This document shows positions 56,919 to 64,000 of a DNA stretch of 64,000 nt, one piece after another. The notes below the pieces were generated by a model that had not been told where the DNA came from, did no database searches, and saw nothing but the letters and a program-made list of their open reading frames with translations. The stretch is from Alphaproteobacteria bacterium UBA1301. Lineage in GTDB: Bacteria > Pseudomonadota > Alphaproteobacteria > Micropepsales > Micropepsaceae. The stretch spans positions 1 through 64,000 of the forward strand of contig DBUB01000004.1 of the NCBI GenBank assembly GCA_002307725.1. The letters run 5' to 3'. The stretch's first letter is position 1, and each line of letters starts with the position of its first letter. The translations under genes were made by a program, and so were the position numbers.

Positions 56919-58138
56919 GAGAACCATTGCCGTCCGAGTTTGCACTTCTTGCCGCGTGTTGCCGTTGGCCGCGAATCCCGAGCCAACTGGCTGTTATCAA
57001 GGGCGCCAAAAGCATCGATTGGCTCTATTTTCTACAGTTGGTCAAATACCATCGCGTCGCCGCGCTAGTAGCGGATGGACTGAAAACTGCGGGCGTTGCG
57101 CCTCCCGCCGATATATCACAATGTCTTACTACAATGGCTGATGCATCGGTCAGGCAGAGTCTGGCCGTTGCCCGCGAAACGATCCAATTGCAGCAACTGT
57201 TCGACAAAGCTGGCATCCCTGCGCTGTTTCTCAAAGGTTCCACCTTGGCCGCACGAGCCTACGGAATGCTGGCGCTTAAGCACAGCCGCGATGTCGATCT
57301 GTTGACCCTGCCGTCGTATGTCGACGCATCTCTTCTCTTGATGGGGAGGCTGGGCTACGCGCTTAAGCCACCATGCGATAGAATTGACTGTACACAGCTT
57401 GGCCACTTCGTTCGCTTCGGCCGGGAACTTCCCCTAAATAGTATCAAGAACGGCTTGGTCATAGAAATCAAGTGGCGGCCAATGAACAACCAAGCTCTCC
57501 TGGCCGGGTTGTCAGCAGCGTCGCCTAGCCAGGAAATTGCAGTATCCAAAGCCGCTATGGTTAGGACATTCAGCGATGCAGATCTGTTTTCGTATCTATG
57601 CGCTCACGGGGCGGTTCATCGCTGGTCGCGCCTGAAGTGGCTAGCCGATCTTCACGCTCTAGTGACTCAAACTGCTCCCGGTGATGTTCTCGGTTGGTAT
57701 CGACGAGCCGAGGAAATCGGAAGCGGAACCTGTGCGGCTCAGGCCTTATTGCTCTGCCGAGAAGTCTTCGCCATGCCGATTTCTCCAGAGCTTGAGGCGG
57801 TGTTAGAAAACAGATTACCAAAGTGGCTTGCGGCCTTTACACTGAAAGGCATTTCTCATCCTACCACTGGCGATCTCGCGACGGATTGCATTTTCTCCGG
57901 CACGCCAGCTAGGTTTTATAGATTCCTGCTGGGAACGAGTTTCCGTTTCCAGCTTGAGGAGTTCTGCTTGGCATCTGTACAGCCCTTGGATGCCATTTTC
58001 TTCCGTTTGCCCAAGAAAATGTATTGGCTCTATCTGTTGCTGCGTGTTCCGTTTTTCGTTGCGCGGAAAATCCTGCGATTGCGTTTTTTGCCACCTTGGA
58101 ATAGGCGATCTCGCGCATGTCAAATTCGGGATGGCTAG
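56915..58138 (+). CDS. Lasso-cluster nucleotidyltransferase family protein
   Basis: The 407-residue protein has the NTP_transf_5 pattern: ALFLKGSTLAARAYG near residues 103-117, followed by SRDVDLL at 124-130 with two metal-binding aspartates, and later VEIKWRP-like IEIKWRPMN. Members occur in paeninodin/pseudomycoidin-type clusters; in pseudomycoidin the partner protein acts after the kinase to add sugars to the phosphorylated C-terminal serine. A similar second-step decoration is likely here. Its ATG overlaps the exporter stop by 4 bases, so it is firmly part of the operon. The C-terminus is strongly basic and hydrophobic. Confidence 0.85.
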   Translation: MREPLPSEFALLAACCRWPRIPSQLAVIKGAKSIDWLYFLQLVKYHRVAALVADGLKTAGVAPPADISQCLTTMADASVRQSLAVARETIQLQQLFDKAGIPALFLKGSTLAARAYGMLALKHSRDVDLLTLPSYVDASLLLMGRLGYALKPPCDRIDCTQLGHFVRFGRELPLNSIKNGLVIEIKWRPMNNQALLAGLSAASPSQEIAVSKAAMVRTFSDADLFSYLCAHGAVHRWSRLKWLADLHALVTQTAPGDVLGWYRRAEEIGSGTCAAQALLLCREVFAMPISPELEAVLENRLPKWLAAFTLKGISHPTTGDLATDCIFSGTPARFYRFLLGTSFRFQLEEFCLASVQPLDAIFFRLPKKMYWLYLLLRVPFFVARKILRLRFLPPWNRRSRACQIRDG

Positions 58139-58283
58139 CCGAGTCACGATCCCAAGCGCCTAACTCGTCTCAAGCATCGTCGTGGACGCTCGCAAGGCCG
58201 TAATCTCCGGTCCGCCCGCGGCCACGCGGCAGCCGTCACCACCCCAGATAGTCTGAGCGGAGTTCGTAGTTTTGCACGAGGAA

Positions 58284-58358
58284 TGGCGCTCCCAACCGGA
58301 CTTGAACCGGTGTTTCAGCCTTGAGAGGGCCGCGTCCTAACCGCTAGACGATGGGAGC
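58284..58358 (-). tRNA. tRNA-Glu (anticodon CTC)
   Basis: On the minus strand the acceptor stem GCTCCCA pairs with TGGGAGC, the D arm contains CTAGCGGTTAGGA, and the T arm CCGGTTCAAGTCCGG is standard. The anticodon stem CGGCC/GGCTG encloses the loop CTCTCAA, giving anticodon CTC for GAG codons. The 3' CCA is encoded. The coordinates include the CCA. Confidence 0.93.
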
Positions 58359-58453
58359 GTGAGCGGAGGGGGAGGCTTATACGGGGGAGCCGCGGGCGGT
58401 TCAAGCGTCCGTCGGCGTCCTGCCAGCGCTGCCGCGGCACCCCCACCTCGCGG

Positions 58454-58852
58454 TCACGCCCGCAGGATTAAGGGTTGGAAGGAGGGGCCTTCGAAGGCCG
58501 CGATCGTGTCTTTGTCACCGGTGGCGACGATTATCCAGACGAAGCCTTCCGCACTGCCATTGGCGCGGTCGCGAAGGGACGGTTCGGAGCGGCCGTTGGG
58601 GTGAGAATGAAAACAGCCGACCACCGCCCTCCCTGTGCCGCGCAAGGCGCGTTGCAGGGAAAATTGGGCGGCGGGGTCGATTGCGAAGCCCTCGCATGGC
58701 GCGGGTGCCACATTTGCCGCAGGATGAAGCGCGGTGACGGTCACGGTCGCCCCGTCGCGTTTACCGATCAGGAGGCCGCAAGCCTCGGCCGGAAAAGCGG
58801 CCCGGGCGGCGGCGAGAAGCTCGTTACGACGTTCAGCGGGGAGAATCAGCAT
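58454..58852 (-). CDS. JAMM/Mov34-type metalloprotease-like protein
   Basis: A 132-residue protein with a complete JAMM zinc motif: Glu in FPAEACGLLIG (about residue 23) and H-S-H-P-x6-S-x2-D in FHSHPNGRSEPSLRD. Bacterial free-standing JAMM proteins may remove small sulphur-carrier or ubiquitin-like tags, or act as C-terminal hydrolases in cysteine and molybdopterin metabolism. No sulphur-carrier gene is next to it. The length is normal. Confidence 0.85.
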   Translation of the reverse strand: MLILPAERRNELLAAARAAFPAEACGLLIGKRDGATVTVTALHPAANVAPAPCEGFAIDPAAQFSLQRALRGTGRAVVGCFHSHPNGRSEPSLRDRANGSAEGFVWIIVATGDKDTIAAFEGPSFQPLILRA

Positions 58853-58879
58853 GCCCCCTCCGTCGCGCTACGCGCGCCA

Positions 58880-58904
58880 CCTCCCCCGCAAAAAACGGGG
58901 GAGG
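58880..58904. terminator. Strong GC hairpin
   Basis: CCTCCCCCG (58880-58888) pairs perfectly with CGGGGGAGG (58896-58904) around CAAAAAA. It lies just past the end of the leftward membrane-protein gene and should end its transcription, though there is no T tract. Hairpins of this make are also common dispersed repeats. Confidence 0.65.
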
Positions 58905-58928
58905 AAAGAGAGCGTGCGGCGCTTATTA

Positions 58929-59294
58929 TCACTGCTTTGGGGCTTCGCCGTGGACGACCGCGACGATGTGACCATCGGTGGTGTCGATCACCCAGATCGC
59001 ATCTTGGGTATCGGAGCGCACATGCAGGATGAGACGGCCCGGCTGGGTGTCGCTTGACAGAATGCGATACCCCGACGCCAAGGTCATCGTCACCGGGTTT
59101 TTGGGTTTGGCCTCCACGGCGGCGGGTACGGCGTGATGGCCCCAGCCGGCCCAAAGGCCGTAGATCATCACGCCAATGATGACCGCAATGGCCACACCAA
59201 GAGCAATGGCGGTTGCCCTGGCAAGTCGATAACTTGGGCTCGATTTGGGATCGACCGGTGATTCAGTGAGTGATGATTCAGATAATTCTGGCAC
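58929..59294 (-). CDS. Hypothetical single-span membrane protein
   Basis: A 121-residue protein if the GTG at 59294 is used, chosen because GGAGG lies five bases upstream. One membrane helix (ATAIALGVAIAVIIGVMIYGLWAGWG) is followed by a periplasmic domain with GYRILSSDTQPGRLILHVRSDTQDAIWVID and a VVHGEAP-like tail. I do not know a function; comparable small proteins sit divergent to rluD in other alphaproteobacteria. An ATG at 59402 would make it longer but would place it over conserved rluD sequence. Its 5' end overlaps that of rluD by 29 bases. Confidence 0.7.
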   Translation of the reverse strand: MPELSESSLTESPVDPKSSPSYRLARATAIALGVAIAVIIGVMIYGLWAGWGHHAVPAAVEAKPKNPVTMTLASGYRILSSDTQPGRLILHVRSDTQDAIWVIDTTDGHIVAVVHGEAPKQ

Positions 59295-60285
59295 AACGTC
59301 CTCCACGGGTGCGCGGACGCTCGAAGTTCCGGCCGAAGCGGCAGGCGAACGCCTGGATCGTTTTCTGGCCGGGGCCTGCTCCGACATGAGCCGTTCCCGC
59401 ATTCGTCAATTGCTCGATGAAAGCCGCATTACGCGCGGCGGGGAGAAAATAGGAGACCCCAACCACAGGGTCAAACCGGGCGAGCATTACAAAATCGACG
59501 TACCAGCCCCGATCCCCCCCGAACCGCAAGGCCAGAATATCCCGCTTTCGATCGTCTATGAGGATGATGATGTCATCGTCATCGACAAACCGGCCGGGCT
59601 GGTTGTGCACCCCGCCGCCGGCAATCCCGACGGGACGCTGGTCAATGCGCTGATTGCCCATTGCGGCGCCTCGCTGACCGGCGTCGGCGGCGTGATGCGG
59701 CCGGGCATCGTCCATCGCCTCGACAAGGACACCAGCGGGCTGCTGGTGGCGGTGAAGAACGAGCGCGCCATGCACAGCCTGGCCAAGCAATTCGCCAATC
59801 ACACCATCGAGCGGGCCTATCACGCGGTGGTGTGGGGCAGTCCGCGGCTCGGCGACGGGCGCATCGAAACCCAGATCGGGCGCAATCCCTATGACCGCAA
59901 ACGCATGGGCGTGATGCGCGCCGGCGGCAAGGACGCCGTGACGCGCTATCGTGTGGTGGAGCGTTTCGGCGACGAAACCCGTCCTCTCGCCAGCCTGATC
60001 GAATGCCGCCTGGAAACCGGGCGCACGCATCAGATCCGCGTCCATCTCACCCATCTCGGCCACCCTTTGATCGGCGATCCGACTTATGGGCGGGCGCGCC
60101 AGGCGCCGCGGGCGAAAACACCCGAGCAGGAAGAAGCCTACAAAGTCATCACGGATTTTCCCCGGCAAGCCCTGCATGCCTGGCTGCTCGGGTTCCAACA
60201 TCCCAGCCTGCACAAGACCATCCGGTTTGAGTCGGCCTATCCGGCGGATATGGCGGATTTGATCGCCGCCTTGCGCCGGCTGTGA
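59266..60285 (+). CDS. rluD: RluA/RluD family 23S rRNA pseudouridine synthase
   Basis: The 339-residue protein has an N-terminal S4 RNA-binding domain (EAAGERLDRFLAGACSDMSRSRIRQLLDESRI) and the catalytic domain with the RluA motif GIVHRLDKDTSGLLVAVKNERA, containing the active-site Asp. GRTHQIRVHLTHLGHPLIGDPTYG is also typical. It isomerises uridines in helix 69 of 23S rRNA if it is the true RluD; related enzymes have other sites. The start is uncertain: GTG at 59266 or TTG at 59245. Confidence 0.9.
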   Translation: MSDDSDNSGTTSSTGARTLEVPAEAAGERLDRFLAGACSDMSRSRIRQLLDESRITRGGEKIGDPNHRVKPGEHYKIDVPAPIPPEPQGQNIPLSIVYEDDDVIVIDKPAGLVVHPAAGNPDGTLVNALIAHCGASLTGVGGVMRPGIVHRLDKDTSGLLVAVKNERAMHSLAKQFANHTIERAYHAVVWGSPRLGDGRIETQIGRNPYDRKRMGVMRAGGKDAVTRYRVVERFGDETRPLASLIECRLETGRTHQIRVHLTHLGHPLIGDPTYGRARQAPRAKTPEQEEAYKVITDFPRQALHAWLLGFQHPSLHKTIRFESAYPADMADLIAALRRL

Positions 60286-60515
60286 CAGACGCCCGGCCGG
60301 GACAACCGGCTGGCTTGAAAAAGTCAAAATCGTCCCTAAATCAAGATTGTACGGGGCCCGATAGGGTTGCCGACGGTTACGGATTATTGACTTGGGGGCG
60401 CTGGTTACGGCGTTTACTTTATCGGGGCTCGCCAAACGCGTAAGTCTTACTGGCCGGCCGGCTTGGCGGCGGCCTTTACATGGCCGGCCATTGTGGCGGC
60501 CGAGGAATGGGGACA

Positions 60516-61433
60516 ATGAGCTCTCGCGCGCTTCCGGCCCTTGCGGGGGAAAGCGGCCTTTCAAGGTACCTTTCGGAAATCCGCAAATTTCCGCTTCTGG
60601 CACCGGAAGAGGAGTACATGCTCGCCAAACGCTGGAAAGAGCATGAAGACCCTCAGGCCGCCCACAGACTTGTCACCTCGCACCTGCGCCTCGTCGCCAA
60701 AATCGCCATGGGCTATCGCGGCTACGGCCTGCCGACCTCGGAAATCATCGCCGAAGGCAATGTCGGGCTGATGCAAGCGGTCAAGCGCTTCGAGCCCGAA
60801 CGCGGTTTTCGGCTGGCGACATATGCGATGTGGTGGATCCGCGCCTCGATCCAGGAATTCATTCTGCGCTCGTGGAGCCTGGTCAAGATCGGCACCACCA
60901 CCGATCAGAAAAAGCTGTTCTTCAACCTGCGCAAAGCCAAGTCGAAGATCAACGCCATCGAAGAAGGCGATCTGACCCCCGAACATCTGGCGGTTCTGTC
61001 CGACCAGCTTGGCGTTGCGGCGGACGAAGTCACCAGCATGAACCGCCGCCTGTCGGCGCCCGATTCCTCGCTCAATGCGCCGCTGCGGTCCGAATCCGAA
61101 AGCGAATGGCAGGACTGGCTGCCCGACGAAACCCTCGACCAGGAAACCCGGCTGGCGGAAACCCAGGAAGTTGACGAGCGCAAAGCGCTGCTCGCGGCGG
61201 CCTTGGGCGAACTACCCGAACGCGAGCGCCAGATCATCCAAGCCCGCCGCTTGCAGGACGATCCGGCGACGCTGGAAGAACTAAGCCACAAGTTCGGCAT
61301 CAGCCGCGAACGGGTGCGCCAGATCGAAGTGCGTGCCTTCGACCGTTTGCAACGGAGCATGAAAAGCGCGCTGCGCGACAAACGCGCCGCGATGGCAGAG
61401 CTGCGGCAGGCGGAACAGCGGCATCCGGAGTGA
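60516..61433 (+). CDS. rpoH: RNA polymerase sigma-32 factor
   Basis: The heat-shock sigma factor. The 305-residue protein has region 2 (VTSHLRLVAKIAMGYRGYGLPTSEIIAEGNVGLMQAVKRFEPERGFRLATYAMWWIRASIQEFILRSW in outline), the RpoH box QKKLFFNLRKAK, and region 4 with LEELSHKFGISRERVRQIEVRAFDRLQ. I start at 60516 (MSSRALPALAGESGLSRYL), which fits relatives; ATGs at 60507 and 60480 are in frame. Many alphaproteobacteria have more than one RpoH. The 230 bases upstream should hold its promoter. Confidence 0.93.
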   Translation: MSSRALPALAGESGLSRYLSEIRKFPLLAPEEEYMLAKRWKEHEDPQAAHRLVTSHLRLVAKIAMGYRGYGLPTSEIIAEGNVGLMQAVKRFEPERGFRLATYAMWWIRASIQEFILRSWSLVKIGTTTDQKKLFFNLRKAKSKINAIEEGDLTPEHLAVLSDQLGVAADEVTSMNRRLSAPDSSLNAPLRSESESEWQDWLPDETLDQETRLAETQEVDERKALLAAALGELPERERQIIQARRLQDDPATLEELSHKFGISRERVRQIEVRAFDRLQRSMKSALRDKRAAMAELRQAEQRHPE

Positions 61434-61455
61434 GCGATGGTGATATACTCGGCGC

Positions 61456-62013
61456 ATGAAGCTCTATCGTAAAAACGATTTTCCGCTGCACCGCGTGCGC
61501 GAGCACCTGGAGACCGGGCCGGTAGTGCTGGTCAGTTCGACCTTCATGGGCGAGACCAATATCATGACCATGGCCTGGCACATGATGATGGAATTTACGC
61601 CCGCTCTGTTCGCCTCCATCATTTCGAACCAGAACCACAGCTTCGAGCTAATTCGCAAGGCGCGCGAATGCGTCATCAACGTGCCGACCGTCGACATGAT
61701 CGATACCGTCGTGCGCATCGGCAACTCGACCGGCGGCGACATCGACAAGTTTGAAAAGTTCGGCCTGACCAAGGCGCCTGCCGCGATCGTCAAAGCGCCG
61801 CTGATCGGCGAGTGCTACGCCAGCTTCGAATGCCGCCTCGCCGACGGTAGCAAAATCGACAAATACAACATGTTCATCTGGGAAGTGGTAAAGGCACATG
61901 TGTCGCCCTCACCCAAACGGCCAAAGACCATCCACTACAAAGGCAACGGCGAATTCCGCATCGCTGGCGAGACCATCAGCCGGCGGCGCATGTTCCGCCC
62001 GGAAATTCTATAA
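61456..62013 (+). CDS. Flavin reductase family protein
   Basis: A 185-residue FMN-binding split-barrel protein: GPVVLVSSTFMGETNIMTMAWHMMMEF, then FASIISNQNHSFELIRKARECVINVP, and GECYASFECRL. This is the flavin-reductase-like domain found with monooxygenases, or as an orphan. No monooxygenase gene is beside it, so its partner is unknown. It begins 22 bases after rpoH and could be co-transcribed with it. Confidence 0.88.
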   Translation: MKLYRKNDFPLHRVREHLETGPVVLVSSTFMGETNIMTMAWHMMMEFTPALFASIISNQNHSFELIRKARECVINVPTVDMIDTVVRIGNSTGGDIDKFEKFGLTKAPAAIVKAPLIGECYASFECRLADGSKIDKYNMFIWEVVKAHVSPSPKRPKTIHYKGNGEFRIAGETISRRRMFRPEIL

Positions 62014-62112
62014 CCAACCAAAGCAAAAATCCCGCGGCGCAGGTAATGGTGTAGAAAACGGCACGGGCTGGGCCGGCGTCAGCCGCTGATCGCCGGTCAT
62101 ATGGAGACGTCT

Positions 62113-62922
62113 ATGCAACTGAGGCTCTGGCAGATCGATGCGTTCGCGGCGCGGCCGCTGCAAGGCAATCCCGCCGGTGTGGTGCCGCTGACCGCGTGGC
62201 TGGAGCCCGGCTTGATGCAGGCCATCGCGCGCGAAAACAATCTGTCGGAAACCGCGTTCCTGGTGCAGACGGCCGCCGGACGCTATGACCTGCGCTGGTT
62301 CACGCCGGGCGGCGAAGTCGACCTTTGCGGCCATGCCACACTGGCGAGCGCCTGGCTGTTGTTCGAGGACCTCGACAAGACGCTCGACCGCGTGACGTTC
62401 ACGACGCGCTCGGGCGAACTGATCGTGACGCGCGGCACGGACGGACTCACCATGTCGCTGCCTGCCGACCGGCCAGAAGCCTTCGTGGCACCGGCCGGAT
62501 TTGCCGAAGATATCGGTGCGGCACTTGGCGTTGCCCCGCCCAAGGAATTGCATCTGGCGCGCTATCTTCTCGGGCTATGGGACGATCCCAAAGTGATACG
62601 GGGCATTCGCGATTGCGGCGAGATTGCCGGCGTGCTGCGCCGCCAGCATCTGTGGGGCATGGCGGTCACGGCGCCCGGCGATGCGGGCTACGATTTCGTC
62701 TCGCGCTTCTTCGCCCCCGACAAAGGCGTGCCGGAAGACCCGGTGACCGGATCGGCGCATTGCATCCTGACCCCGTTCTGGGCGCAGCGCCTGGGGAAGA
62801 AAACGATGACGGCACGTCAAGTCAGCCCCCGCGGCGGCGATCTTACCGTCACCGATGACGGATCGCGCACGATGATCACGGGAACATGCGCACTGTATTT
62901 GGAGGGCGAAATTTGGGTTTAA
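62113..62922 (+). CDS. PhzF family isomerase-like protein
   Basis: A 269-residue protein of the PhzF/diaminopimelate-epimerase fold: IDAFAARPLQGNPAGVVPL, the catalytic-glutamate region NNLSETAFLV, LRWFTPGGEVDLCGHATLASAW, and GVPEDPVTGSAHCILTPFW. Apart from the phenazine enzyme, members isomerise unknown small molecules. GGAG precedes the ATG at 62113, so I prefer it to the one at 62101. It stands alone. Confidence 0.9.
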   Translation: MQLRLWQIDAFAARPLQGNPAGVVPLTAWLEPGLMQAIARENNLSETAFLVQTAAGRYDLRWFTPGGEVDLCGHATLASAWLLFEDLDKTLDRVTFTTRSGELIVTRGTDGLTMSLPADRPEAFVAPAGFAEDIGAALGVAPPKELHLARYLLGLWDDPKVIRGIRDCGEIAGVLRRQHLWGMAVTAPGDAGYDFVSRFFAPDKGVPEDPVTGSAHCILTPFWAQRLGKKTMTARQVSPRGGDLTVTDDGSRTMITGTCALYLEGEIWV

Positions 62923-62930
62923 CCTTGGTT

Positions 62931-62990
62931 GTCATTCCCGGCCGAGCATGCGCGTGCAAACGCGCGTGCGAGGGGAAGGGAACCCAGGTG
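62931..62990. repeat. Dispersed intergenic palindromic repeat, copy 2
   Basis: Begins GTCATTCCCGGCCGAGC and ends GGGAACCCAGGTG, as at 295-353. It faces copy 3 (63064-63117), which is inverted, with about 70 bases between. The two could fold into one large structure downstream of the PhzF gene. Confidence 0.8.
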
Positions 62991-63063
62991 GTTGGATCGG
63001 GCGTCGCGCTTAAGGTTAGGTCCGGTGGCATCGTGCCTGATCACAGACACTCACCCAACGTCA

Positions 63064-63117
63064 TGACCTGGGTCCCCTTCCCCTTCAGCCGCTTTGCGGC
63101 TTCCGGCCGGGGATGAC
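63064..63117. repeat. Dispersed intergenic palindromic repeat, copy 3 (inverted)
   Basis: Begins GACCTGGGTCCCCTTCCCC and ends CCGGCCGGGGATGAC, the reverse complement of the ends of copies 1 and 2. It ends 3 bases before the stop of the leftward hypothetical gene. Confidence 0.8.
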
Positions 63118-63119
63118 AG

Positions 63120-63551
63120 TCAGAGCAAATTTCTCTCACACTCGCCGGTGGTGGGTTTGTTGCCGGGATCTTCACCAGCCATGACGCGCATGCGGAAGAA
63201 ATGCGGCCGCGCCCCATCGGCAGAAAGATCGGCGAGTTTGACCATACCGGCCTGGGTGATCAGCGACTGGTTCTGCGCCACGAAGATTGCCACGAACTCC
63301 GGCCACCAGGCGATGTCGCCGGTTTGCGGGCTGTTCACTTCCTCGAAACGGGCCGAAACCGGAAACTGGCTGGCGGGAATGAAGCTGTAGCGCAGGCCGG
63401 AATTGCAGAACACGCGCCAGACATATTCTGAGCCGTCATCATGGTGACGGCCGAGCGAGGCCACCTGCGGATCGGAAGCGGCCTGAATGGCGGCCAAAGA
63501 CGGAACGGCGAACGTGACCAAAGCCGTGACGGCAAACAGAAGTCGGCGCAT
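63120..63551 (-). CDS. Exported hypothetical protein, NlpC/P60-like trace
   Basis: A 143-residue protein with a signal peptide (MRRLLFAVTALVTFAVPSLA). The middle has SPQTGDIAWWPEFVAIFV, which recalls the G-D-I-A/V-x-W motif of CHAP or NlpC/P60 peptidases, but no complete catalytic triad is evident. GGGGA before the ATG at 63551 favours that start over 63563. Function unknown; it is probably periplasmic or secreted. Confidence 0.7.
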   Translation of the reverse strand: MRRLLFAVTALVTFAVPSLAAIQAASDPQVASLGRHHDDGSEYVWRVFCNSGLRYSFIPASQFPVSARFEEVNSPQTGDIAWWPEFVAIFVAQNQSLITQAGMVKLADLSADGARPHFFRMRVMAGEDPGNKPTTGECERNLL

Positions 63552-63786
63552 GCAAGTCCCCATCGGAACGTTGTTTTGTTTCTACCCAACCCCTTAACGC
63601 GGCTTGCGGAATTCACCTTCTCCGGCGCGCCGCCTCGGTCTGGTTGCGGTTATCGGTTAACCGTCTGTCCCAGATTGGGGCCCTCATTGATCCATTCTGA
63701 GGACGTTGCAAGACACTTGCCGGAACAATCCCCAGACAAGCGAAGGCCGGCTTCGAACCCAGGGGCAATGCCGCTATACTGGCGTC

Positions 63787-64000
63787 ATGGACAGGCCGCT
63801 GCCCGACGATCCGATTCTGGCCCGCCTCAAGCGTGAGCTTGAGGTGCTGTATGGCGCGCGCCTGAAACAGGTGCTGCTCTACGGCAGCCGCGCCCGCGGC
63901 GATCATCGCGACGACAGCGATTACGACGTGCTGGTGGTGCTGGAGGGGCCACTGGACTGGTGGGCGGAGCAAAAGCGGCTGGGGGGCATCTCTTGGGCGA
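63787..64000 (+). CDS. Minimal nucleotidyltransferase domain protein (partial)
   Basis: The frame begins at the ATG at 63787 and is still open at the window end (71 codons). LLYGSRARGDHRDDSDYDVLVVLEG carries the G-S-x-A-R-G-D and D-x-D motif of MNT-type nucleotidyltransferases. Such proteins are often antitoxins that modify a HEPN partner encoded next door; the continuation would show whether that is the case. The 235 bases before it hold no other gene that I can support. Confidence 0.8.
   Translation, partial: MDRPLPDDPILARLKRELEVLYGARLKQVLLYGSRARGDHRDDSDYDVLVVLEGPLDWWAEQKRLGGISWA

Overview
The window looks like the chromosome of an alphaproteobacterium. Support comes from the GC-rich coding sequence, an EipA/DUF1134 envelope protein, an RpoH of alphaproteobacterial type, an HWE/HisKA_2-type sensor kinase, and short intergenic palindromes of kinds common in that class (about 7740, 10093, 295, 62931 and 63064). 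I cannot name the genus. No rRNA and no CRISPR array is visible; there is one tRNA (Glu, anticodon CTC).

Layout. 0.4-3.1 kb: an AT-richer two-gene unit (dGTPase plus Pol-beta-type nucleotidyltransferase) and a broken Fic gene. 3.1-11.9 kb: ordinary chromosomal genes (response regulator/kinase pair, glycine-zipper protein, EipA, SecF, DedA, MarR, WrbA, pirin/LysR). 11.9-14.1 kb: a small accessory patch with a TIR-like effector protein, a second copy of a lysR 3' end, a BrnT/BrnA toxin-antitoxin pair with a very clear promoter/operator, and an XRE regulator. 14.4-17.1 kb: PoxB, rubrerythrin, SemiSWEET.

17.6-48.1 kb: a Wzx/Wzy-type exopolysaccharide locus. Left-pointing genes run from wecC (41.1 kb) to a heparinase-like gene (17.6 kb): UDP-ManNAcA synthesis (WecB, WecC), an amidotransferase, two 712-residue fused oxidoreductases each close to a heparinase-like protein, flippase, polymerase, chain-length protein, an SLBB exporter, a methyltransferase and glycosyltransferases. 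Right-pointing genes start at 41.5 kb: the initiating sugar-phosphate transferase, GalE, UDP-xylose synthase, an acyltransferase/SGNH protein and a membrane transglutaminase-like protein. The divergent gap between the two arms carries two palindromes.

48.2-58.1 kb: the most interesting part, a split lasso-peptide gene cluster of the kinase-containing (paeninodin/pseudomycoidin-like) type. One right-pointing operon encodes B1 (PqqD-like), an HprK-like kinase and the C cyclase; a second encodes the B2 protease, an ABC exporter and a nucleotidyltransferase. Between them, on the opposite strand, lie a GNAT gene, three tail-collar proteins, a DUF6916-like protein and a small gene at 51492-51644. 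I read that small gene as the lasso precursor: 50 residues, predicted core GPLSSGTFDGYSLYS with a Gly1-Asp9 ring and a C-terminal Ser that the kinase could phosphorylate.

58.3-64 kb: tRNA-Glu, a JAMM protein, RluD-type pseudouridine synthase, RpoH, a flavin reductase, a PhzF protein, and a nucleotidyltransferase gene cut by the window end.
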